Assembly: GCF_035194505.1 (NCBI RefSeq)
Contig: NZ_CP136573.1
Coordinates: forward strand, 1,240,001 to 1,304,000
Reading direction: 5' to 3'
Length of the DNA: 64,000 nucleotides
Origin: Erythrobacter sp.
GTDB lineage: Bacteria; Pseudomonadota; Alphaproteobacteria; Sphingomonadales; Sphingomonadaceae
Shown here one piece after another: positions 24,664-33,320 of the stretch. Below the pieces are notes generated by a model. That model had not been told where the DNA came from. It did not search any database and worked only from the letters and a program-made list of their open reading frames with translations. Made by a program: the position numbers and the translations under genes. Within the stretch, counting starts at the first letter, position 1; each line of letters opens with the position of its first letter.

Positions 24664-25305
24664 CTATCGGCCTGAGACACGCGCATGGTTGGACAAGCGG
24701 CCGATGATCGCCGCCACATAGTTCTGGGTTTCGCGGATATTGGGAATGCCGCCCGCGCGCTCGACCCGTCCGGGCCCTGCGTTATAGGCGGCCAGTGCCT
24801 TTTCGAGATCGCCGCCGAACCGGTCGAGCTGTTCGCGCAGGTAGCGCGCCCCGCCTTCGAGGTTCTGGAAGGGATCGTCGGAATTGACCCCGAGATAGCG
24901 CGCTGTGCCCGGCATCAGCTGCGCAAGACCGCGCGCGCCGACCGGCGAGACCGCGTTTTCCTGCCAGCGGCTCTCCTGCCACACCAGCGCTTCGAGCAGC
25001 GAGGGCGAAAGATCATAGCGCGCGGCGAGTTCGGCAATCTTGGCGGTGTAGCGCGGCGGAATGCCAGCAGCATGGCGCGCGGGATCGGCGATCATGGCAT
25101 CGGGCAGCGCAAGCCCTTCGACCACCACTGGCGCGCTTGCCGCTTCGGTTTGGCTCGCGGTCGCTGCGGCAGGCCTGCCCGCCAGCGGCCCGGCCACCCA
25201 GCGCGCACCTTCGGCCCCGAGCTCAAGCACATCGGCCCGTGCCCCGGTCGCTAGGCCGAGCAGCATGGCGACAATGGTGACGCGGCCAGCCGCGGCGAGA
25301 ATCAT
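24664..25305 (-). CDS. virB1: VirB1-type lytic transglycosylase
   Basis: A 213-residue exported muramidase-like protein that would open peptidoglycan for the secretion channel. The N-terminal signal peptide is VTIVAMLLGLATGARAD. The SLT domain (residues ~95-205) holds the catalytic Glu in LVWQESRWQENAVSPVGA, followed by GLAQLMPGTARYLGV, NLEGGARYLREQLDRF and ALAAYNAGPGRV. It is the first gene of the virB operon; no other gene lies upstream on the same strand for about 150 bases. Confidence 0.9.
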   Translation of the reverse strand: MILAAAGRVTIVAMLLGLATGARADVLELGAEGARWVAGPLAGRPAAATASQTEAASAPVVVEGLALPDAMIADPARHAAGIPPRYTAKIAELAARYDLSPSLLEALVWQESRWQENAVSPVGARGLAQLMPGTARYLGVNSDDPFQNLEGGARYLREQLDRFGGDLEKALAAYNAGPGRVERAGGIPNIRETQNYVAAIIGRLSNHARVSGR

Positions 25306-25405
25306 TCCCCGGGTCCCTCTGTAATCCTCCGCCCAATGTCTAACCTAAATGACAAGCGGGTGACAGTCCCGCGAAAGCGCGCATTTGCAAGGGGCTGCAC
25401 AACGC

Positions 25406-25443
25406 AAAAGGGCGGGCTGCCGGATCGGCAACCCGCCCTTTTT
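25406..25443. terminator. Bidirectional Rho-independent terminator
   Basis: The stem GGGCGGG/CCCGCCC (25410-25416 and 25432-25438) is extended inside by TGCCG/CGGCA. It is flanked by AAAA on the left and TTTTT on the right. It lies just beyond the stop of the minus-strand TPR gene (25463) and upstream of virB1, so it isolates the virB operon from TPR transcription. Confidence 0.85.
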
Positions 25444-25462
25444 GCGTGCCTTTCGGCGGCGC

Positions 25463-25870
25463 TTAGTTGCGGTAGGTCAGCTGTTCGGTGCGCAGCTGCG
25501 CGGGGCGGAACTCGCCGCGTTCGAGCATCCGGATCGCCCTGCGCGCAAGCCGGCGCGAATCGGTGGTGGCCCCGTCGGCCGTATCGAGATCGACCACCTC
25601 GTGGCAGGTCAGCGCCGCCTCGAAGGCCGCGCGCGCCTTGGCGTCCTCGCCGCGGTGGGCATAGGCGATGCCGAGATTGATCATCACCGCCGGATCATGC
25701 GGATCGGCGGCGCTGGCGCGCTGGAGCGTGACAATCGCCTCCTCCCCGCGCCCGGTGGCGAGCGTGGTGGCCGCCAGATCGCTTTCGGCAGCAAGAGCAA
25801 GCCCGGCGACAGGTGCGGCCGGCAGCGGCGTGGCGGCGATCAGGGCCGTCGCAAACAGCGTGAAGGACAT
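25463..25870 (-). CDS. Exported TPR-repeat protein
   Basis: A 135-residue protein with a signal peptide (MSFTLFATALIAATPLPAA) and about two tetratricopeptide repeats. The clearest is DPHDPAVMINLGIAYAHRGE followed by DAKARAAFEAALTC. The start at 25870 follows GAGGAG ten bases upstream; an alternative ATG at 25903 would add 11 residues. It likely acts in the periplasm as an interaction scaffold. No neighbour shares its direction closely, so its role is unknown. Confidence 0.75.
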   Translation of the reverse strand: MSFTLFATALIAATPLPAAPVAGLALAAESDLAATTLATGRGEEAIVTLQRASAADPHDPAVMINLGIAYAHRGEDAKARAAFEAALTCHEVVDLDTADGATTDSRRLARRAIRMLERGEFRPAQLRTEQLTYRN

Positions 25871-25998
25871 GGTCAGAAGGCTCCTCTTCCAGTGTGGGAG
25901 CATAGTGACTCGAAAAAAGCGCATCCGCAACAAAAGCGTAATAATGTAATATTTCTGCAATTTAAAACCGCAAGTCATTGTTTTTGCGTCACCAGGAA

Positions 25999-26058
25999 CT
26001 GTCACAATCGCGATTTCGCTGAAGTGGCGCTTCGTCACATTTGTCATTCTTCAGTCAT
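25999..26058 (+). promoter_or_regulatory. GTCA-type direct repeats (Pho-box-like) upstream of the lipoprotein/receptor genes
   Basis: TTGTCAT (26041-26047) and CAGTCAT (26052-26058) are 11 bases apart with a four-base spacer, the geometry of the Pho box (CTGTCAT-N4-CTGTCAT). Two further GTCACA motifs lie at 26001-26006 and 26034-26039, 33 bases apart. The 322-base region between the TPR gene and the lipoprotein (25871-26192) holds no gene and is AT-rich for this genome. OmpR/PhoB-type regulators bind such 10-11 base direct repeats, and one is encoded next to this locus. Confidence 0.5.
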
Positions 26059-26192
26059 ATTACAGCGAATGCCATGCGACTGTAACGCTGCAAGAATTCT
26101 GTCATGCAGCAACCCTAGCGAAGCCCTGCGCAGCCGAATCCACCGGCTTTCAACGCGCACCCGATTCTCGGCTTTTCAGGGGACCGCTCGCT

Positions 26193-27758
26193 GTGAAAAA
26201 CATTCAACGCACTCTCGTTCTGGGCTGCAGCCTGCTCGCGCTCGCCGGCTGCGGCGCGGACGAAATCGTCTCGCCCGGCACCGGCGGCAACATCATCATC
26301 AACAACCCGACCCCGACGCCCACCCCGACGCCGACGCCCACGCCGACCCAGACGCTGGTGACCCCGGCGGCCGGCTGTCCGACCATCGCCACCTCGGGCG
26401 GTCTGGTAGATGCCGGCACCATTTCGGGCCCGACCGGCACCTACCGTGTGTGCCAGCTGCCGGCGCGCTTCACCTCGACCGACACCCTGCCCTTCATCCG
26501 CGGGCTGGTTTACCAGATCAACGGCCGCGTCGATGTCGGCACGGATCGCGGCTTCTCCTCGACCGGCACCACCGTCACCCTCAATGTCGAGCCGGGCGTG
26601 ATCTTCTTCGCGCAGCAGGACTCCTACCTCGTGGTCAACCGCGGCAACGCGATCCAGTCGAACGGCACCGCCGAACGCCCGATCATCTGGACCAGCCGCG
26701 ACAACATCCAGGGCGTCGCCAGCGACAACAGCCAGCAGCAGTGGGGCGGCGTCGTGCTGCTCGGCCGCGCGCCGATCTCGGATTGCTCGACCGGCGTGTT
26801 CAACACCGCCGCCGCGCCGACCAACAACCCGACCTGCGAAGGCCGTCTTGAAGGTGCCGCTGTTGCCACCCCGTTCGGCGGGGCCAACTCGGCTGACAGC
26901 TCGGGCTCGTTCCGCTTCAACCAGATCCGCTTCTCGGGCTTCGAACTGGCACCGAACAACGAACTCCAGTCGCTGACCACCGGCGGCGCGGGTTCGGGCA
27001 CGGTGATCGAGAACCTCGTCTCGTTCAACAGCTCGGATGACGGCATCGAGTTCTTCGGCGGCGGGTTCAACGCCCGCAACTTCGCGATCATCGGCGCGTC
27101 GGACGATTCGCTCGACGTCGATACCGGCGCGATCGTCAATCTCGACACCGTGATCGCGGTGCAGCGGTCCTCGACCGGCGACCGCCTGATCGAACTCGAC
27201 TCGCCCAACGTTGCCGACCGCACCCCCTCGAACGCGATCCCGCAGACCCGTTTCCAGGTGAACAACTTCACCTTCGCGGCGCGCGATGCGGCTCCGCAGG
27301 TGGTGCAGGCCCGCGGCGGCGCGGCGCTCGGTCTCACCAACGGCGTGATCAATGCCGGCACCAACCACTGCTTCCAGATCGACGAGCCGACCACGCTCGC
27401 GGCGATCATCGGCGTGGACTCGGTGGTCGGCGATTGCCCGGCGACCGATCCGATCCGCGGCGGCGGCGGCAACACCAATGCCGATGTCGCAGCCCGCATC
27501 AACGGCGGCACCAACAACAACCTCGCCTTTGCGATCACGCTCACCAACGGCGTGGTCAACGGCGCGAACGAAACCGCCCGCACGCCCTTTGCCGCGAACG
27601 GCCGTTCGACCTTCTTCCCGAACCGCACCTTCATCGGCGCGATCCAGAACGCCGCGGCGCTGACCAGCATCTTCGGCAACTGGACTTGCAACTCGTCGAT
27701 CCAGAACTTCAGCAGTTCGACCGGCGCCTGCACCTCGCTCCCGGTCTACCCGGTTTAA
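26193..27758 (+). CDS. Surface/periplasmic lipoprotein with Pro-Thr linker
   Basis: A 521-residue lipoprotein. The N-terminal signal ends in a lipobox (LLALAGC, Cys about residue 22), followed by a spacer with seven Pro-Thr repeats and then a long region rich in Asn, Gly, Thr and Ser. Short beta-strand repeats such as GTVIENLVSFNSSDDGIEF and NFAIIGASDDSLDVDTG suggest a right-handed parallel beta-helix. The start is GTG at 26193 after AGGGGA. A terminator-like hairpin and then a TonB receptor follow, so the pair probably handles the same ligand. No catalytic motif is recognisable. Confidence 0.8.
   Translation: MKNIQRTLVLGCSLLALAGCGADEIVSPGTGGNIIINNPTPTPTPTPTPTPTQTLVTPAAGCPTIATSGGLVDAGTISGPTGTYRVCQLPARFTSTDTLPFIRGLVYQINGRVDVGTDRGFSSTGTTVTLNVEPGVIFFAQQDSYLVVNRGNAIQSNGTAERPIIWTSRDNIQGVASDNSQQQWGGVVLLGRAPISDCSTGVFNTAAAPTNNPTCEGRLEGAAVATPFGGANSADSSGSFRFNQIRFSGFELAPNNELQSLTTGGAGSGTVIENLVSFNSSDDGIEFFGGGFNARNFAIIGASDDSLDVDTGAIVNLDTVIAVQRSSTGDRLIELDSPNVADRTPSNAIPQTRFQVNNFTFAARDAAPQVVQARGGAALGLTNGVINAGTNHCFQIDEPTTLAAIIGVDSVVGDCPATDPIRGGGGNTNADVAARINGGTNNNLAFAITLTNGVVNGANETARTPFAANGRSTFFPNRTFIGAIQNAAALTSIFGNWTCNSSIQNFSSSTGACTSLPVYPV
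26307..26348 (+). repeat. Seven Pro-Thr codon pairs in the lipoprotein gene
   Basis: Seven consecutive Pro-Thr dipeptides are encoded by imperfect 6-bp units (CCGACG, CCCACC and similar). They form a stiff spacer between the lipid anchor and the folded domain. Such a repeat could vary in copy number among strains. Confidence 0.7.
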
Positions 27759-27780
27759 GCGAGCGTCTTGACCGCTCTAC

Positions 27781-27818
27781 GGGGGAGACGCCGCAGCCCG
27801 CAGCGTCTCCCCCATTTT
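27781..27818 (+). terminator. Hairpin with short T-run between lipoprotein and receptor genes
   Basis: A perfect 11-bp stem, GGGGGAGACGC/GCGTCTCCCCC (27781-27791 and 27803-27813), is followed by ATTTT. It is 22 bases after the lipoprotein stop and 40 bases before the receptor start. It probably makes most transcripts end after the lipoprotein, lowering receptor expression. Confidence 0.75.
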
Positions 27819-27857
27819 CGCATTCAGCACGACCAATTTAAAAGAGGGTTCTCACCT

Positions 27858-30602
27858 ATGTCGACCGGCAAGCGCCTGGCAGGCCTGCTGCTTTTCACCA
27901 CCGCGCTCACCATGCCGTCCGTGCTTGCAGCACAGGACGCAGGCAGCGAGCCGGCCCCCGAGGAGCAGGCCACGGAGCAGACCGACGCGCCCGCCGAGGA
28001 GACCCCGCCGGAAGAAGAGCTCCAGCAGTCCGACATTTCGGTGCCGGGCGGCGGCATCATCGTCACCGGTCGCCGCAGCCGTGATCCGGCGCGCAATTCC
28101 GGCCAGGTGCTGACCGTGCTCTCCGAAGCCGATATCGCCCGCACCGGCGAAGGCGATATTGCCGGCGCGCTCGGCCGGGTGAGCGGGTTGTCGCTGGTCG
28201 GCAATGGCCGCGTCTTCGTGCGCGGCCTCGGCGATCGCTACTCTCTCGCGCTGCTCAACGGCCTGCCGCTTCCCAGCCCCGAACCGCTGAGCCGCGTCGT
28301 CCCGCTCGACATCTTCCCGACCAGCGTGATCTCCTCCAGCCTCGTGCAGAAGACCTATTCGGCCAACTTCCCGGGCGAATTCGGCGGCGGGGTGATCAAC
28401 CTCACCACCAAGGCGATCCCGACCGAGGATTTCCTCACCATCTCCATCGGCTCCAGCGGCGATACCGAGACCACCTTCCAGAACGGGTTGACCTATTTCG
28501 GCAGCGATCTGGACAGCTTCGGCTTCGACAACGGCAACCGCGATATCCCGACCGCGCTGCAAGGCCTGATCGCCAGCGGCACGCGCATCAATGATGCGCC
28601 GGCTGCGGTGCAACGCCAGCTGGCCGGGCAGATCCTGCCGACCAATCTGGTGACGCTCCAGAAGAACAACGTGCTGCCCGCCAACTTCTCCGCCAACCTC
28701 ACTGGCGGCGCCTCGATTGAGGTGGGCGACGGCAATTACCTTGGCCTGATTGCCACGGCCGGGATCACCAACACCTGGCGCAACCGCAATGTCACCAGCC
28801 AGCAGTTCGGCGATGCGCAGGCGGGCCAGATCCTGTTCGATTCGCAGAACTTCATCACCGACAACAAGGTGCTGGTGAACGCGATGATCGGGATCGGCCT
28901 CGATATCGGCGAGCACACTGTCCGCTGGACCAATCTCTACATCCGCGACACCCTCAAGACCGCGCGTCTCGCCACCGGCACCGACGCCTTCACCGATGTC
29001 GCGCGCCCGTTCGATTTCCAGACCCAGCAGACCGGCTGGTTCGAACGCCAGCTGATGGATTCGCAGATCGTTGCCGAGTTCAACTTCGACTCCTTCGAGA
29101 TCGATCTGCGCGGCGGCTATGCCCAGACCGACCGCGAGGCGCCCTACAACGCGATCGTGCCCTATATCCGCACCAACATCCCCAATGATCCCTTCGGCAG
29201 CGAATTCGTGGTCGACGTGGGCGCGCTGGTGGGCGGGACCGAGCGCATCCAGGTCGGCTTTGAAGAGCTGACCGAAAAGCTGTGGTTCGGCGGCGCGGAC
29301 GTGTCTTACGAAGTGGCCGACAACCTGACGCTGACGGCGGGCTATTCCTATTCGGACACCGCGCGCCGTTCGATCTCCTTCATCATCCGTCCGCTGATCA
29401 GCTCCTCGGCCGAATTCACCACCGCCCTGCGCGCGCTGGGCCTGCGTCGTCCGGGCGACATCATCAACGGATCGACCCTTGCGACCGGCATCATTCCGCC
29501 CGGCACCACTGCGCAGCCCTTCTTCAACATTACCGTTTCCGATCCCACCCCCTTCCCGGTGTTCGACGCCGCGCTGACGGTGCACGCCGGATACCTGATG
29601 GGCCGCTACCAGCCGACCGACACGCTCACGCTGGAAACCGGTGTGCGTTACGAAGACGGCCTTCAGGTCGCCGCGCCCGATCCGACTTTCGGCGGGGGCA
29701 ACCTCGCCAACCCGACCCGCATCGCCAACGACTATTTCCTGCCCTCGGCAACGGTGACATGGCAGGCGATGGATGATCTGCAACTGCGCCTCTCGGCCTC
29801 GCAGACCATCGCCCGCCCGCAGTTCCGCGAGCTGGTGGAGCAGACCTATTTCGATCCGGAATCGAACCGCCGCTTCCGCGGGAACCCGTTCCTTCAGGAC
29901 AGCGAGCTGATCAATGCCGAAGCGCGGCTCGAATATTACCTCGGGGGCCCTCGCAAGGTGAGCCTCGCGGGCTTCTTCAAGTCGATCGACAACCCGATCG
30001 AGAACTTCCTGATCACCGCGCCGGGGATCATCGAGACAAGCTATGCCAACGCCCCCAAGGCCGAGCTTTACGGGGCCGAGCTGGACGTTTCCTACGGCAT
30101 TGACCTCGCCGACTGGGGCAGCTTCTTCGAGACCAAGCAGTTCCTGATCCTCGCCAACTACACCTACACCCAGTCGAGCATTTCGGTGGGTGCGGGCGAT
30201 CTGGCGCCGATCCCGGGTGCTGTCGGCCAGCCGGCGAGCCAGCTGTTCGATGACGGCGCGCCGCTGGTGGGCCAGTCGGACCACGTCGCCAACCTGTCGC
30301 TGGGGATCGAGGACACCGAAAAGGTGCAGCAGTTCACCGTGCTGTTCAACTATGCGAGCGAGCGTGTGACCCTGCGCGGAGGGGCGCTGCCCGATGTGGT
30401 CGAGGCTCCGGGCCTGACGGTCGATCTGGTCGCCCGCAGCGAGCTGAAGCTGGCCGGTATTCCGCTGGAGCTGAGCCTTGAGGCGCGCAACATCTTCGGG
30501 CGCGACAATTTCGAGTTCCAGGAAGTGAACGGCAACCGCGCCGAGCTCAACACCTTCGATGTCGGCACGAGCTTCGCGATCGGGTTGAAGGCGAGTTTCT
30601 GA
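27858..30602 (+). CDS. TonB-dependent outer-membrane receptor
   Basis: A 914-residue receptor. The signal peptide (GLLLFTTALTMPSVLAAQ) is followed by an acidic Pro/Glu-rich stretch (residues ~28-60). A TonB-box-like GGIIVTGRRSRD and a plug domain (LSEADIARTGEGDIAGALG, VFVRGLGDRYSLALLNGLPL, NFPGEFGGGVINLTTKAIP) come next. The barrel ends in FAIGLKASF. ATG at 27858, after AAAAGAGGG, gives the correct signal peptide. It is downstream of the lipoprotein gene and convergent with an OmpR/PhoB-type regulator gene. The ligand is unknown. The pairing and the Pho-like repeats raise a phosphate-linked ligand as a possibility only. Confidence 0.92.
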   Translation: MSTGKRLAGLLLFTTALTMPSVLAAQDAGSEPAPEEQATEQTDAPAEETPPEEELQQSDISVPGGGIIVTGRRSRDPARNSGQVLTVLSEADIARTGEGDIAGALGRVSGLSLVGNGRVFVRGLGDRYSLALLNGLPLPSPEPLSRVVPLDIFPTSVISSSLVQKTYSANFPGEFGGGVINLTTKAIPTEDFLTISIGSSGDTETTFQNGLTYFGSDLDSFGFDNGNRDIPTALQGLIASGTRINDAPAAVQRQLAGQILPTNLVTLQKNNVLPANFSANLTGGASIEVGDGNYLGLIATAGITNTWRNRNVTSQQFGDAQAGQILFDSQNFITDNKVLVNAMIGIGLDIGEHTVRWTNLYIRDTLKTARLATGTDAFTDVARPFDFQTQQTGWFERQLMDSQIVAEFNFDSFEIDLRGGYAQTDREAPYNAIVPYIRTNIPNDPFGSEFVVDVGALVGGTERIQVGFEELTEKLWFGGADVSYEVADNLTLTAGYSYSDTARRSISFIIRPLISSSAEFTTALRALGLRRPGDIINGSTLATGIIPPGTTAQPFFNITVSDPTPFPVFDAALTVHAGYLMGRYQPTDTLTLETGVRYEDGLQVAAPDPTFGGGNLANPTRIANDYFLPSATVTWQAMDDLQLRLSASQTIARPQFRELVEQTYFDPESNRRFRGNPFLQDSELINAEARLEYYLGGPRKVSLAGFFKSIDNPIENFLITAPGIIETSYANAPKAELYGAELDVSYGIDLADWGSFFETKQFLILANYTYTQSSISVGAGDLAPIPGAVGQPASQLFDDGAPLVGQSDHVANLSLGIEDTEKVQQFTVLFNYASERVTLRGGALPDVVEAPGLTVDLVARSELKLAGIPLELSLEARNIFGRDNFEFQEVNGNRAELNTFDVGTSFAIGLKASF

Positions 30603-30607
30603 CCAAC

Positions 30608-30674
30608 CGGGAGAGGCTCCGGTCTCTCCCGAACCCGTCACCCCGTGCCAGACACGGGGTTAGGCTCCTTTTTT
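30608..30674 (+). terminator. Double hairpin terminator after the receptor gene
   Basis: Hairpin CGGGAGAG/CTCTCCCG (30608-30631) is followed by ACCCCGTG/CACGGGGT (30640-30660) and TTTTTT (30669-30674). A third hairpin with the same CCCCGTG stem (30700-30720) lies just beyond and may serve the convergent regulator gene ending at 30739. Confidence 0.8.
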
Positions 30675-30738
30675 GGGTCGCAGTCCGGAAGAAGGCCGAG
30701 CCCCGTGTCACGCACGGGGCGACGAGGCATCTCACCTC

Positions 30739-31413
30739 TCAACCCAGATCGAAGACATATCCCAAGGAGCGCACGGTGCGCAGCGGGTTGCCGCCGCCTG
30801 CCGCCTTGATCGCGCGGCGCAACCGGCCGACCCATACGTCGACGGTGCGCTCGTCGATGGCCGGTTCGCGCTTGCCGAGGCCGCTGATCAGATCCTCGCG
30901 GGTGAGCACGCGGTTGGGGTTTTCGGCAAAGAAGCGCAGCAGACGGAATTCGTTGGGACGCAGCACAATCGGCTCGCCCGCCCAGCGCGCCTGCAATGCA
31001 GCCATGTCGATCGTCAAGGCGCCCGCCTCGAAGCGGCGGGTGGCGTGGCGCTCGGCCCCGCGCGATTGCAGCGCCAGCACCCGGTCGAGCACCGCGGTGC
31101 GCGAGAGCGGCCCGACCAGATAGTCATCCGCCCCGGCCCGCAGCGCGCGGCGGCGATCCTCGGCATCGTCCTCTTCCAGCACCATCGTGACATGGGCATC
31201 GGCGGTGCGCGGATCGGCGCGCAGGCGGCGGCACATCTCGAGCCCCGAGATGGTCGGCATCACCCAGTCGACAAAGGCCCACATCGGCCCTTCCACCAAC
31301 CGGCGCGGGCCATCAGGGCCCAGCTTGTCGAAGGTGAAGCGCCGATCATCATGCACGAAATCATCAAGGCTTTCGCCAAGTTCGCTGGTCAGGAAGATAT
31401 TGACGACGTCCAT
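30739..31413 (-). CDS. OmpR/PhoB-family response regulator with degenerate receiver
   Basis: A 224-residue protein with a receiver-like N-domain and a winged-helix C-domain. The C-domain is canonical (LRPNEFRLLRFFAENPNRVL, then LISGLGKREPAIDERTVDVW, VGRLRRAIK, RTVRSLGYVFDL). In the receiver the phosphorylatable Asp context is FVDWVMPTISGLEMCRRL. The N-terminal acidic pair is missing (IFLTSELGES), and the invariant Lys of the KP motif is replaced in DDYLVGPLS. It may be controlled by something other than standard phosphorylation. No histidine kinase gene is nearby. ATG at 31413 is preferred over one 42 bases upstream. Confidence 0.85.
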   Translation of the reverse strand: MDVVNIFLTSELGESLDDFVHDDRRFTFDKLGPDGPRRLVEGPMWAFVDWVMPTISGLEMCRRLRADPRTADAHVTMVLEEDDAEDRRRALRAGADDYLVGPLSRTAVLDRVLALQSRGAERHATRRFEAGALTIDMAALQARWAGEPIVLRPNEFRLLRFFAENPNRVLTREDLISGLGKREPAIDERTVDVWVGRLRRAIKAAGGGNPLRTVRSLGYVFDLG

Positions 31414-31452
31414 CGTGGCCCCGCACAGTTGCAAGGACAGGAGTGGCGCAAG

Positions 31453-31497
31453 CATGTGACGCGCTTGTGACTAAATCACATGCGAATGTAACATTCG
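31453..31497 (-). promoter_or_regulatory. TGTGAC direct repeats and palindromes upstream of the regulator gene
   Basis: On the plus strand TGTGAC occurs at 31455-31460 and 31466-31471, i.e. GTCACA direct repeats 11 bases apart on the gene's strand. The arms CATGTGA and TCACATG (31453-31459, 31476-31482) form an inverted repeat, and CGAATGT-A-ACATTCG is a perfect palindrome at 31483-31497. GTCACA also occurs upstream of the lipoprotein gene, so the regulator may bind both places. The palindromes could alternatively belong to the 3' end of the aldo/keto reductase gene. Confidence 0.45.
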
Positions 31498-31524
31498 GTT
31501 GCTGGTGGTGCAGCCCCCCCGCCC

Positions 31525-32544
<1,020 letters not shown>

Positions 32545-32558
32545 CGCGGGTGCTTCCT

Positions 32559-33299
32559 TCAGGAGAGGGTGAGGCCGCCGTCCACCACCAGCGTCTGGCC
32601 GGTGATGTAGGCCGAAAGCGGCGAGGCGAGGAACAGCGCCGCGCCGGCCATGTCCTCGGGCGTACCCATCCGGCGCAGGGGGATCTTCCTGAGGGACGCT
32701 TCGAGGCGTTCGGGGTGATCGGTGGTCACGCTCGTCAGCTTGGTCGGCACAAGGCCCGGAGCGATGCCGTTGACGCGGATGCCGTCGCGCGCCCAGGCCT
32801 CGCCCAGCGTCTTGGTCAGGCTCGCCGCGCCCGCCTTCGATGCCGCATAGGCGGGCGTGCCGATGGTCGATTTGAACGCCGCCACGCTGGAGACGATGAT
32901 GATCGCGCCCTTGGCTGCGCTCAGTGCGGGGTGGAATGCGCGGGCGGCATCCATCACCGAATTGAGGTTGATGTCGACCACCTGATCCCACCCATCGCGG
33001 GTGAATTCCTGCCGGCCATAGCGCACCGTGCCCTGGCAAAGCACCAGCACATCCACCGCGCCTAGCACCCCCGCCAGCCGGTCCACCGCCGAGCGGTCGG
33101 TGAGGTCAAGCTGGCAGTAATCGAGGCCGGTGAAGTCGCTGTCCTCGGCTTCGAGATAATCGCCTGCATCGGGCCGTGTGCCGGTGACAGTGACGCTTGC
33201 GCCGCGCAGGCGGAACCCGTGCGCGATGCCATTGCCGATCCCGCTCGACCCGCCGATGACGAGCACGCGTTTGCCGGTAAAGTCGAGCGGTTCGGTCAT
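32559..33299 (-). CDS. Short-chain dehydrogenase/reductase
   Basis: A 246-residue classical SDR. The nucleotide-binding motif is VLVIGGSSGIGNGIA (residues ~10-24). The catalytic Ser lies in IIIVSSVAAFKS, Tyr and Lys in YAASKAGA, and the downstream RVNGIAPGLVPT and C-terminal YITGQTLVVDGG complete the fold. ATG at 33299 starts the standard N-terminus. It is placed between the AKR and the acyl-CoA dehydrogenase genes (21 bases from the latter). Probably a 3-hydroxyacyl or alcohol dehydrogenase; the substrate is unknown. Confidence 0.9.
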   Translation of the reverse strand: MTEPLDFTGKRVLVIGGSSGIGNGIAHGFRLRGASVTVTGTRPDAGDYLEAEDSDFTGLDYCQLDLTDRSAVDRLAGVLGAVDVLVLCQGTVRYGRQEFTRDGWDQVVDINLNSVMDAARAFHPALSAAKGAIIIVSSVAAFKSTIGTPAYAASKAGAASLTKTLGEAWARDGIRVNGIAPGLVPTKLTSVTTDHPERLEASLRKIPLRRMGTPEDMAGAALFLASPLSAYITGQTLVVDGGLTLS

Positions 33300-33320
33300 G
33301 TCAGGACCCTCCCAAGGCAC

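Noticed and set aside
26307..26348. Pro-Thr repeat as a phase-variable frameshift tract
   Set aside because: Units are six bases, so copy changes keep the frame; it alters linker length only.
27852..30641. A 929-codon open frame on the minus strand opposite the second TonB receptor
   Set aside because: Low-complexity, no domain, and exactly complementary to a complete receptor gene; a shadow frame.
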